Origin: Bacteroidaceae bacterium
Lineage (GTDB): Bacteria > Bacteroidota > Bacteroidia > Bacteroidales > Bacteroidaceae
Direction: 5' to 3'
DNA length: 16,825 nucleotides
Assembly: GCA_902362375.1 (NCBI GenBank)
Contig: CABIVS010000014.1
Span: forward strand, 89,292-106,116
Shown piece by piece: positions 1 through 8,045 of the stretch; within the stretch, counting starts at the first letter, position 1, and the number at the start of each line of letters is the position of its first letter. The notes below the pieces were generated by a model. It ran no database searches and was not told where the DNA came from. It saw nothing but the letters and a program-made list of their open reading frames with translations. Both the position numbers and the translations under genes were made by a program.

Positions 1-5
1 TACTG

Positions 6-37
6 CAAAGATAGGGGCTTTCCGCTTTTCCCGCAAT
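6..37 (-). promoter_or_regulatory. Bacteroidetes-type promoter for a gene left of the window
   Basis: On the minus strand the -7 box TATCTTTG lies at 13-6 and an ATTG -33 box at 37-34, separated by exactly 20 bp. This matches the Bacteroides primary sigma consensus (TTTG/TTG, 19-21 bp, TAnnTTTG). It lies just downstream of the CcsBA stop and points out of the window, so the next leftward gene probably has its own promoter. No hairpin with a T-tract is visible between the CcsBA stop and this promoter, so read-through is possible. Confidence 0.7.
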
Positions 38-85
38 CCCCTAAAATGGGTATTCTTCTATCAATTACTAGCTATATATAGTGGT

Positions 86-2185
86 TCAGGCGTTTGCATA
101 ACTATGCATCCCCCCAAGAACATAATTCACCCCGAAATAGGTCATTAAGACAGTCAGGAAAGCAAGAATCATATAGATATGGAAGAATAGAGGCTTGTGG
201 AAAATGCGCAGACTTTGTGAATGGAAGGCTACTCCATATACCAGAAAAGTAATCAGTGCCCATACTTCTTTCGGGTCCCACGCCCAGTAGCGTCCCCAGG
301 AAACGTTTGCCCAAACTGCTCCCAGAAAGATGCCTGCTCCTAAAAAGAAGGTGGCAGGGTAGAGCAGCAAACGGCTGACTAGCGTCAACTGTTCTATCCG
401 GTTGTCTTGTATAGCGTCGTTTCCGGAGATCTTGTTTTCCGATTCTTTTTTCCGGAGGCATAATGCCAGTATTCCGTTTAGCATGATAAATGCCAATAGG
501 GCATAAGACATCATAATCAATGAAACATGAATACTTAGCCACGGAGAGACGAGCACCGGCATTAATGGGGTTATCTGGGGATTCATTTGTCCCAGATAGG
601 AGACCAACAGAGCAAAGCCGGAGAGGAGGAATCCGAATGGAAGTGTAAATGGGAATCTTCGATGGAGCAGACAGGCTGTCAAAAGAATACAAAGAGCCAT
701 GAACTGCATGGTTTCGTAACCGTTGCTAAGTGGAATACGACCGCCAATGTACCAGCGCAGGCAATATCCTGCTAAATGGAATATGAAAGCAAGATAGAGT
801 GTAACAGAAAAGAAAGTTCCTGCCATGCGGGAAATCGTTTTGGCTTTGGGCGAGAGGGTATTTCTTTGCAGGCTGTTATGAAGTAGAAGTAGGAAAGACA
901 ACATTCCCAATGACAGGTTAATCATAAAAAGAATCTTGCTGAACGGAATCCGGTTGTAGAGTAATTCTGCTTTTACTTCCATTTCGGAGAGAGGTTGCAC
1001 GCTGCCATCAGTAGGTAATGGATGGATGAATGTTCCTTTTTCCAACATCAGGATCAGGCCTACTTTTTCATCTGTTTCCTGGATCGCTTTGGCGAGTTTG
1101 CTGTCTTTTCCCTGTTCTTGTTGCCAAGTTTTCTGAAGACGGTAGACCGGACCGTCAAACAAATCGGTCAAGCGTGCATAAGAGGTTTTCAAACCGAGTA
1201 AATGGTGTAGTTCGGGACTTTTTATATATATCATTGGTTCATTTTTCCATGATTCCGGGTAAAGAATCCAGCCACTTATTACTTGTTCGGGAGTGAATCC
1301 TTTATAGTAGGTTTTTCCTGTCAGTTTCTTGACAAAGTCTCTTGCCAGTGTATTGAACGGCACTACACGGTCATGGTAGATAACCTGTTGTTGTGCCAGA
1401 CTGTCTGCCTGTATTTTGTTTAATACGCGAAGAGGCGTTTCCTGCGCTTGTGTTGTTCCTGTCAGGTAGAAAAGGAATAGAATGAATAATCCTCCTTTTT
1501 TCAATAAGGGATGATTTAATAACTGACGAAACTCCCCCCGGCGATAGAAAAGTAGTAAAATCATGGAGATGCCCAGTAGGATGTATCCGCTATAGGTTAC
1601 TCTAGTACCCCATGGATCATAGTTTACTGTTAGCCAACTTCCTTCACCATCTTCATCAAATGATGACTGGTAAAAGCGGAATCCTTGCATGGCAAATATA
1701 CGGTTCATTGAGATGCGTTCGTTATGCAAAGAATCTTTCTGGCCGGGAAGTGAGTAGTTGATATAACTGACGTAATCAGCAGGAGCTTCTGTACCCGGAT
1801 AATACTCTATCCGGAAACTGTCCAGTTTCATTGTAAATGGCAGGTCTGTCTTTTTGTCGCCTTGTGGTGACTGGAAGCTGCTTTTTACTGTATTCAGACG
1901 TAAATGCATATATCCTTGTTCACTATAGATAAACGTAATCATGGCCCCCACCAAGATAACGAGGAGGGAGCCATGAAACAGCAAAACAGGGAGCCGGTGC
2001 CATAGGGAACGTCGGATGAGGGTAACAAACCCTATTACGGCAATTACTCCCCACAAACAACAAAACCAGATTGTGTGATATATATTTCTTTCTACAAACT
2101 CTGTCCCGTATGCTTGCTCTATGAAAGTGGTTGCAGCAAGTAATCCTATCAGACAGATATATAAAATGATAAGTAATCTTTTCAA
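86..2185 (-). CDS. ccsBA: CcsBA-type cytochrome c haem lyase (ResB-CcsA fusion)
   Basis: This is a 699-residue System II cytochrome c maturation protein, which moves haem across the inner membrane and attaches it to CXXCH motifs of periplasmic apocytochromes. The N-terminal part is ResB/CcsB-like: three membrane segments in about residues 1-90, a periplasmic stretch, then another segment near 198-218. The C-terminal part is CcsA-like, with many membrane segments and the haem-handling WWD region at about 622-641 (WGRYWAWDPKE). Flanking histidines occur in HLAGY, SIHV and AFHS, as expected for haem ligands. The start is a TTG (2185-2183), because the next in-frame ATG would delete the first membrane segments. 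It follows the chorismatase-like gene by 21 nt and is last in the operon. Two upstream genes encode CXXCH proteins, which are its likely substrates. Confidence 0.9.
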   Translation of the reverse strand: MKRLLIILYICLIGLLAATTFIEQAYGTEFVERNIYHTIWFCCLWGVIAVIGFVTLIRRSLWHRLPVLLFHGSLLVILVGAMITFIYSEQGYMHLRLNTVKSSFQSPQGDKKTDLPFTMKLDSFRIEYYPGTEAPADYVSYINYSLPGQKDSLHNERISMNRIFAMQGFRFYQSSFDEDGEGSWLTVNYDPWGTRVTYSGYILLGISMILLLFYRRGEFRQLLNHPLLKKGGLFILFLFYLTGTTQAQETPLRVLNKIQADSLAQQQVIYHDRVVPFNTLARDFVKKLTGKTYYKGFTPEQVISGWILYPESWKNEPMIYIKSPELHHLLGLKTSYARLTDLFDGPVYRLQKTWQQEQGKDSKLAKAIQETDEKVGLILMLEKGTFIHPLPTDGSVQPLSEMEVKAELLYNRIPFSKILFMINLSLGMLSFLLLLHNSLQRNTLSPKAKTISRMAGTFFSVTLYLAFIFHLAGYCLRWYIGGRIPLSNGYETMQFMALCILLTACLLHRRFPFTLPFGFLLSGFALLVSYLGQMNPQITPLMPVLVSPWLSIHVSLIMMSYALLAFIMLNGILALCLRKKESENKISGNDAIQDNRIEQLTLVSRLLLYPATFFLGAGIFLGAVWANVSWGRYWAWDPKEVWALITFLVYGVAFHSQSLRIFHKPLFFHIYMILAFLTVLMTYFGVNYVLGGMHSYANA

Positions 2186-2206
2186 CGGTATATCTTTTAA
2201 ATGATA

Positions 2207-3361
2207 TTAATAGGGAGCATATTCCTTATTCTCACAGGTTTTTACTCCCATACATTCCATCTCGATCAACCATCCCGGTCGGCATACCGGTGCATGTACA
2301 AATACTTTGGGTGTACAAGGAAAACGTTTGTCGTACATTTCTTTGACGATGGTATAATCTGCAATGTCACGCAGATAAACAATCATTTGCCCCATATCGT
2401 CAAATGTACATTCTGCTTCTTTTAGTAGGGCTTCCACATTCTCCCACATCCGTTCTGTTTGTTTACGGATATCTCCCGGACATACCACCTCGCCTTTATT
2501 ATTAATACTTGCTGTGCCCGAGATGAATACTTGGCGACGATCTCCATAATCTACATACGTTCCACGTTCGAAACTGACGCCGTATTCATAAGTGGGATTC
2601 AGGTGTGTCGGCGCATAAAGGAAATGAATCTGTTCGGGTTTGATTCCGTCTACGGCATACGTGTCCATTTGTACAAGAACTTTGGGGTCAGCATGACGTC
2701 CGCCGATACCTGTACTGGAAATGTAGTGTGTCTTTTCCGTCAGGTTTTGAGTAACGAATACTTCGTTACGTGCCTTTACTACTCCGGGATAATTCACATC
2801 CACATTCTGTACGAAAAACCAGGTACGGATACAGTTGGCGGCTAGTTTGCAACCTTGTTCAATAAGCTGCATGACATAGTCATTTAATAGTAGCCGGGTC
2901 TGGTATTCCGAGTTGGCAGCCCGATTGAAAGAGCAACCACCCCAAAGATGTCGGTAGGGGCCATGTTTAACCTCAAAGAGACCATTATGCAGCATTTGTG
3001 TTTGCACCTTCGTTTGGAGGTAAATCCATACTGCTACTTTGGTTCCGTTCAACGGTGGCTGTTCGACGATAGAAAGTGCGCAATCCGAACTTTCAGCTGT
3101 AAGTGCTAATAAGGTGTCTGCCTGATTGGAAGCGTCGCTCAAGAAATATCGTTTAAAAATGGCGACGGTACCTTGCAACTTTTTTTCCCGTAATTGGTAA
3201 TATGTATCTATAATGGCGTTTAATTGTTCCTCGTAAGCATCTTTCGGCTGGGTTGCGTGAATCATTAAATGATATTCGGAAACGCCGTCAGCTACTTCGT
3301 ATTTAAATATTTCAGTTAAAGTTTTTTCTGATCTTAAGGGTGGTTGTTTTCTGCTGTTCAT
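2207..3361 (-). CDS. Chorismatase/RidA-fold family protein
   Basis: This is a soluble, cytosolic-looking protein of 384 residues with no signal peptide. The C-terminal third (about 261-373) has a RidA/YjgF-like fold signature: FISGTAS, an ENVEALL helix, VYLRD, and a CRPGWLIEMEC ending with the Arg and Glu used for carboxylate substrates in this superfamily. The N-terminal half has the layout of FkbO/Hyg5/XanB2-type chorismatases, including RTWFFVQNV near 179 and HYISSTGIGGR. Chorismatases hydrolyse chorismate to hydroxybenzoate or dihydrodiol products. Whether this member does so cannot be told by eye. The ATG at 3361 is preferred over 3412 because the longer form would overlap the upstream gene by 31 nt and adds 17 residues unlike the family; the shorter form leaves a 20-nt gap. 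It sits between a haem lipoprotein and CcsBA, an unusual place for such an enzyme. Confidence 0.75.
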   Translation of the reverse strand: MNSRKQPPLRSEKTLTEIFKYEVADGVSEYHLMIHATQPKDAYEEQLNAIIDTYYQLREKKLQGTVAIFKRYFLSDASNQADTLLALTAESSDCALSIVEQPPLNGTKVAVWIYLQTKVQTQMLHNGLFEVKHGPYRHLWGGCSFNRAANSEYQTRLLLNDYVMQLIEQGCKLAANCIRTWFFVQNVDVNYPGVVKARNEVFVTQNLTEKTHYISSTGIGGRHADPKVLVQMDTYAVDGIKPEQIHFLYAPTHLNPTYEYGVSFERGTYVDYGDRRQVFISGTASINNKGEVVCPGDIRKQTERMWENVEALLKEAECTFDDMGQMIVYLRDIADYTIVKEMYDKRFPCTPKVFVHAPVCRPGWLIEMECMGVKTCENKEYAPY

Positions 3362-3381
3362 ATCAAAGTTTCTGTTACAAG

Positions 3382-4089
3382 TTAATTGTTTTCGGCTCCT
3401 GCTTTTATCCAAGTACGGATTAGAGCACGGACTTCACGTTGTTCAGCTCCATTGAATATATCAATATGATTATCGTGCTCTAATACATCTAATAGATAGC
3501 TGTTGTTTAAATCTCCGGGAGTTACATAATTCTTTCCCTCGTCGGAATGGGGAGCTTTTACATTAATCAGTGAGTTGTATGCTTTGGCTGCTGTCAGATC
3601 CAAGTCTCCGGCCGTTGTTGTACTTCCTCCATGACACATCACACATTTTGCATTGAAAACTTGTGTCTGGATGCGGCTGAACGAGGCCACTTCGATTGTT
3701 GTCTCCGGTAAAGTCAACGATTCTTCCGATGCATTAATGGGGAATGACTGATAGGCATGTACCAAAGACATACCGGACGTAACAACTGCTACGGCAATAC
3801 TATGCGTGTTTTCGGTTAAGTTGTTTAATGTCACAGTCACGGCTTCCGCTTCGCTGGATGGTTCCAGAATACGCTTTACCAATATGGGAGTAACTCCGTC
3901 CTCACCTAAGGAGATTAATGACATACTATTTTTTTGCGGCCAGGCATCCAGATGGGTGAAATGAAGGGTAACAGTAGCCGTACGTCCACTGTCAATCGTG
4001 TCGTCCGGATATATTTTACCTTCATCACAAGCTGAACACAAGCTTAGGCAGGTACAGGTTATAAATAAATATTTTAGTCTTTTATTCAT
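3382..4089 (-). CDS. Mono-haem cytochrome c-like lipoprotein
   Basis: This is a 235-residue lipoprotein. The signal peptide ends in a lipobox around LCSAC, with Cys21 as the likely lipidated residue. A beta-rich domain of unknown family (about 35-135) precedes a small C-terminal cytochrome c-like domain with the haem motif CVMCH at 149-153 and a family-typical ending (IRTWIKAGAEN). The position where such cytochromes usually have an axial Met (an MP motif before the last helix) has none. His205 and His208 lie there instead, so the haem may be bis-His or five-coordinate. The start has a strong Shine-Dalgarno, AAGGAGGA, 8 nt upstream, better than its neighbours. It is 23 nt from the porin upstream. 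Location is probably outer membrane facing the periplasm, where it could pass electrons to or from the di-haem protein. Confidence 0.8.
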   Translation of the reverse strand: MNKRLKYLFITCTCLSLCSACDEGKIYPDDTIDSGRTATVTLHFTHLDAWPQKNSMSLISLGEDGVTPILVKRILEPSSEAEAVTVTLNNLTENTHSIAVAVVTSGMSLVHAYQSFPINASEESLTLPETTIEVASFSRIQTQVFNAKCVMCHGGSTTTAGDLDLTAAKAYNSLINVKAPHSDEGKNYVTPGDLNNSYLLDVLEHDNHIDIFNGAEQREVRALIRTWIKAGAENN

Positions 4090-4112
4090 AGACAGATTCC
4101 TCCTTCTGTACT

Positions 4113-5348
4113 TTAGAAAGTGAATTGTAACATGGCGGTAACGCTATGGCGTGATAGTCCTATTCCATCGTTGTCACGGTCAGTCTGTGTATCATGTCCG
4201 GTTCTGCCCAGATATTGGTACATCATTTGAAGTTTTAGATTAGAACCGACAAAGTAGTAATTAGCTCCAATGGCGGGCATATTCAACAAACCGCCTTCGT
4301 CTGTTCCGTTGCGATCAAATAGATCATAACGGAGAGCTGCTTGTAACTTAGGAGTTACAAAATAACCGGCTTGTGCGTAAGCTCCCCAATAATTCTGATC
4401 TTTGTCTTTATGCATGATTTCTGTAAAATGCATATTCATGAAATAACCTTCGGCTGCAAAATAGAAGCGGTTCTTTACCATCGCAAACTCTGCACCTATG
4501 CGCCAATCGCTACTACTGTGATCTTCTGCTTCGGCATTATAAGAGGTAGAAACACCGAATTGCATTTTATCTTCTTTCAGATTGTTCGGATTACCTTGTG
4601 TGGACGGCATTTCTCCTTTGGGCATATATACCAGACGACCGGAGTAAAGCAGTTGAGGCAACCATTTATGATCATCGCACATTCCTTTAGTTGCCGAATT
4701 GACATCGATTCCTGTACCATTGAAAATCCCTAACTGATAATTCCATTTTCCATTAATCAGACCATGTATCTGTACTCCTAAATCGAATCCGGTAGCCATG
4801 CTTGGTTTTACAGCGTTGATATCGTAGGGCATCAATATACCGCCTGCCACAGAGGTGGGTAATACAGGAAATAATGTTTCGCCCAGTGTGGTCAGGTAAG
4901 CATGCATGAACGGGGTTTTAAACTTTCCGACACGAATACGGAATGATTCTTTGAGGGCTACATCAAACCAGGCTTGTTGCAGTAGGGCAGCACCACTTTT
5001 TGCCGCATTTAGTGATAAGTTGAATGTGACTTTTCCAAATGCTTTGCCTGTAAATCCAAGGATGGCATTAGGAATAGCAAAACCACTGTTTGCCCAGTTG
5101 CGTGCATAGAGGCTTTCCAAACCTTGATCGTCGTATCGGTTGAAAGACAGGCTGGTTTGAACTAATGCATAGGGTTTGAATAGAAAATCACCGGCTTTGG
5201 TAGAAAAAGAAAAACCTTTCTTTCCCGCCAGTGAAACAACGTCATTCTCTACATATTTATCATCGATTTCTTTTGTATTTGAATCTTGAGCATAAGAGTG
5301 GCTGCACATAAATGCAGTGAGCGCAAGTACTAGAAATTTTTTTTTCAT
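4113..5348 (-). CDS. Outer-membrane porin, OprP/OprO-like
   Basis: This is a 411-residue beta-barrel protein. A signal peptide is clear, with cleavage after SYA (about residue 20). The body alternates polar and hydrophobic residues, is rich in aromatic and Gly residues, and ends in an aromatic C-terminus (LQFTF), the BAM recognition signal. The layout resembles the phosphate-selective porin O/P superfamily: an early segment with RVGKFKTPF, then GFDLGVQIHG and repeated strand pairs. Substrate specificity cannot be read from this. It lies 17 nt after the di-haem gene and 23 nt before the haem lipoprotein, so it probably provides a diffusion path for the compound handled by this operon. It is clearly different in sequence from the operon's first porin, so it is not a recent duplicate. 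Confidence 0.82.
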   Translation of the reverse strand: MKKKFLVLALTAFMCSHSYAQDSNTKEIDDKYVENDVVSLAGKKGFSFSTKAGDFLFKPYALVQTSLSFNRYDDQGLESLYARNWANSGFAIPNAILGFTGKAFGKVTFNLSLNAAKSGAALLQQAWFDVALKESFRIRVGKFKTPFMHAYLTTLGETLFPVLPTSVAGGILMPYDINAVKPSMATGFDLGVQIHGLINGKWNYQLGIFNGTGIDVNSATKGMCDDHKWLPQLLYSGRLVYMPKGEMPSTQGNPNNLKEDKMQFGVSTSYNAEAEDHSSSDWRIGAEFAMVKNRFYFAAEGYFMNMHFTEIMHKDKDQNYWGAYAQAGYFVTPKLQAALRYDLFDRNGTDEGGLLNMPAIGANYYFVGSNLKLQMMYQYLGRTGHDTQTDRDNDGIGLSRHSVTAMLQFTF

Positions 5349-5365
5349 TGTTGTTGCTGATTATA

Positions 5366-6832
5366 TTATAAACTGTTCAAAAATGTAAGTAAGGCTGCGC
5401 GATCTTCTTTCGACATGTGAGAGAAAATAGAACGTGAAGCGGCTCCTTCACCGTCATGCCACATGATCGCTTCTGTCAGGTTACGTGCCCGTCCGTCATG
5501 TAGGAAATAGGTATGTCCGTTGACAATTTCCTGAAGGCCGATTCCCCACAATGGAGTAGTACGCCATTCACAACCGCGTGCCAGACCACTCGGATAATCA
5601 TCTGCCAATCCTTGCCCCATGTCATGTAATAAGAAGTCGGAATAGGGGTGAATGATCTGATTACCCAGCCAGGGCAGTTGAGTTCCATTCAGTAATATGC
5701 TGCCTCGTGGACGGGTATGTAGAGTAACGGTATGGCATAAATGGCATTTTGCCTGATAGAACATTTGCTCGCCATGTTTGATGGTTTCATCATCCACATT
5801 GCGGCGTGCAGGAACTCCCAATGTCTGCATATATAAATCGACATCTTCCATGTCACGGGTAGAAATCTCTACACCTTGGTTGGCAAATCCCATCATTTGT
5901 GATTGTCCTTCACCAACTTCATGTGGAAAACGGTCGTTGGTTACTCCCAAGTCCGAAGAGAATCCTAGTTCTACTGTTAAATCCTGATGGTTGGCTTTGT
6001 TGCCGGATATTCCAATGTCATATTTGCCTTTTTCCGTCACATAATTTAGGCGTCCGCTAATGCCATATTCGGGATAGTTGCTTTGAGCTGCCAACTGTTT
6101 CAGTTCATCATGGTTAAGTGCCATCATCTGCCCCATGCCGACATGTCGTAAAGGGGCACGTACCGAAATAATCAGATCTTCGGGCTTTATTTCATAATCA
6201 TACCAATCTGTTATTTCATAATGAGGAGTTATCAATTCATATTCTTCTCCATCGGGAAATTTGAACTTTTCGGTAGTAGTGGTTATCTTTATTTTACCTT
6301 CGGCTTTTACACCATAAATGGACTGATCATGTAATACACGGCCATATTCGGGGAAGTATCCTCCGGTTTTGCGTGTAATATAAACCAGCATAGATGAAAA
6401 GCCTGCACCGGAACCACCCGTCACCCATGCAGGAGTCGTACGTCCTGTGTTTCTATGGCAAGCTCCGCAGGAATAACCTCCAAAAATGGGACCTAATCCA
6501 TTACCACTGCCTGTACCTACTCCACGAGAATTATCATACAAACCATCGCCACGATTGAAGCGTGTTAATAATTCACCGGTGACCCAATCTGCATTGGTGT
6601 CGTAAGCGCCACTTACGGTAGAAAAGATAGTGGAAATGCCGGCTGATAATTCCTCCGGTTTCGCTATTTCTCCGTTTGGCTTATAAATAATGCCGTCAAA
6701 AGCATCATGATCACAACTTTGTAGGAAGCCTATATTTATCGCAACAAAGAGGATTCTTCCCAATCGCCTTGGGAATCCTCCTCGTAATGCTTTGATAACC
6801 GGCTTTCCTAAAAGAAAGAGCTTAGTCATCAT
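5366..6832 (-). CDS. Di-haem oxidoreductase lipoprotein, DUF1111 (DHOR) family
   Basis: This is a 488-residue envelope protein with two haem-attachment motifs, CGACH (122-126) and CHLCH (363-367). The segment FLHDGRARN near 443-451, followed by EAIMWHDGE, is typical of DUF1111 'thiol oxidoreductases', distant relatives of the bacterial cytochrome c peroxidase/MauG group. A lipobox (LQSC, Cys40) suggests membrane anchoring. In proteobacteria this family occurs next to imelysin genes in iron-linked operons, and here it directly follows an imelysin gene (12-nt gap). The N-terminus is uncertain. The ATG at 6832 gives an unusually long basic stretch before the lipobox. A TTG at about residue 24, preceded by GGAGGA, would give a normal 17-residue lipoprotein signal, and a strong hairpin lies just around it. 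The exact reaction is unknown; electron transfer or peroxide reduction is plausible. Confidence 0.87.
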   Translation of the reverse strand: MMTKLFLLGKPVIKALRGGFPRRLGRILFVAINIGFLQSCDHDAFDGIIYKPNGEIAKPEELSAGISTIFSTVSGAYDTNADWVTGELLTRFNRGDGLYDNSRGVGTGSGNGLGPIFGGYSCGACHRNTGRTTPAWVTGGSGAGFSSMLVYITRKTGGYFPEYGRVLHDQSIYGVKAEGKIKITTTTEKFKFPDGEEYELITPHYEITDWYDYEIKPEDLIISVRAPLRHVGMGQMMALNHDELKQLAAQSNYPEYGISGRLNYVTEKGKYDIGISGNKANHQDLTVELGFSSDLGVTNDRFPHEVGEGQSQMMGFANQGVEISTRDMEDVDLYMQTLGVPARRNVDDETIKHGEQMFYQAKCHLCHTVTLHTRPRGSILLNGTQLPWLGNQIIHPYSDFLLHDMGQGLADDYPSGLARGCEWRTTPLWGIGLQEIVNGHTYFLHDGRARNLTEAIMWHDGEGAASRSIFSHMSKEDRAALLTFLNSL

Positions 6833-6844
6833 AATTAGTATTGT

Positions 6845-8020
6845 TTATTCTCCTGCTAATTTTGCGCGGACTAAAGCCAGACCGCTACATAAAAATACGC
6901 ATTGGTTTTGAGCATTCTTAACTTCAGTAGTAGCACCTAAATTGTTACGGAATGGGTGAGGTATATCATTGATTGCTGTGATTGTTTCCTGAATCTGCTT
7001 AACAACCATGTCATTCAATGTCGGATTCACTTTTTTCATGATAGAGCACAGACTTGCACTAGCAACAGTTCCGTCTAAACTACCATAGTAAGCATTACGG
7101 ATGCTGTAAATGTTATCTGTATAATCATCTAAAGAGTTCCAGCTATACCAGGATTCTACGGCTAATACACCACCTTCTTTATCTCCGCTGTTCCACTTAT
7201 CTACCGGATCTCCGATTTTCGTTGCACCTACTTCATTGGCAATTCCTTCTGCACCATTGTCAGAGTTTAGTATCATTGCAACAGATTGTTTGATATTGCT
7301 TATAGAGTAAGTTCCGTTAGGTGCTTTCATTGCATCTTTATAGGCACCGTTCTCCAGATTTTTACCTTCTGTCCAACCTTTTAACAAAAGCTCTGTGTCT
7401 TTTGACATACGTCCGACAACAGCCTTGAGGTATCCTATTTTATTAGCATCCAGGTCTGTGATTTTTTTTGCTTCACCGTCTTCAAACAATAAATATTCGG
7501 CTGTATGGAAACCACGCAAGTTCTGTGGTGCATCAGCTGGTGCGTCATCATCATCGTTTACATCGCCTCCAACAGCATCTTCCCAATTCCCAGACTGTAG
7601 AATTGCATCAATACCTCCTTTATCTAAAGGCCAGCTATCCAGACTAGGATCGAGCTTATTCAAATCTGCAGGACCATATAAAAAGGCCTCACTTTTTTCC
7701 CAAGGTTTACGTGCTGCAACCCAGGCGTCTGCTGCATTGGCTACATCATTATCACTGGAGGACGTTGATAACTTTTGTACTGCCGTGTTTAATGCGGTTA
7801 CTTTATTGTACATATCTTCATAAGTAGGAATCACTACATCATCTACATACGTTGCAACCGCAGCTTTTAATTCATCATCTGTTGCAGTGCCACTGTCCGG
7901 GGTATTAAAACCCGCAAATGGATTTGGTGAAACATCTTCTTTTTTAGAATCTTCACTACAAGAGGTCATTGCCATACATACCCCTATTGCCATTATAGGC
8001 AAAAATTTCCATGTTTTCAT
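6845..8020 (-). CDS. Imelysin family lipoprotein (M75, iron-acquisition associated)
   Basis: This is a 391-residue imelysin-family protein. The N-terminus is a lipoprotein signal with MAMTSC (Cys21), followed by Ser and acidic residues (SED), which in Bacteroidetes can favour surface exposure. The family GxHxxE signature is visible as GFHTAE, with His172 and Glu175. Just before it is an Asp-rich loop (about 153-165) that could bind metal. Imelysin-like proteins, including the related EfeO M75 domain, are tied to bacterial iron uptake; their proposed peptidase activity is doubtful. The start at 8020 is chosen over 8068 because it begins directly at the signal peptide and leaves a 25-nt gap, whereas 8068 would overlap the upstream porin gene. 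It precedes the DUF1111 gene by 12 nt, the same pairing known in other phyla. Confidence 0.88.
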   Translation of the reverse strand: MKTWKFLPIMAIGVCMAMTSCSEDSKKEDVSPNPFAGFNTPDSGTATDDELKAAVATYVDDVVIPTYEDMYNKVTALNTAVQKLSTSSSDNDVANAADAWVAARKPWEKSEAFLYGPADLNKLDPSLDSWPLDKGGIDAILQSGNWEDAVGGDVNDDDDAPADAPQNLRGFHTAEYLLFEDGEAKKITDLDANKIGYLKAVVGRMSKDTELLLKGWTEGKNLENGAYKDAMKAPNGTYSISNIKQSVAMILNSDNGAEGIANEVGATKIGDPVDKWNSGDKEGGVLAVESWYSWNSLDDYTDNIYSIRNAYYGSLDGTVASASLCSIMKKVNPTLNDMVVKQIQETITAINDIPHPFRNNLGATTEVKNAQNQCVFLCSGLALVRAKLAGE

Positions 8021-8045
8021 TTTTGTTGTTATTAAAAAGTTATAT

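Noticed and set aside
102..692. Long plus-strand frame opposite the CcsBA gene
   Set aside because: It is the antisense of a strongly conserved membrane protein, with no family-like features of its own.
3362..3412. Longer N-terminus for the chorismatase-like gene
   Set aside because: It would overlap the haem lipoprotein gene by 31 nt and adds residues unlike the family. The ATG at 3361 fits the operon spacing.
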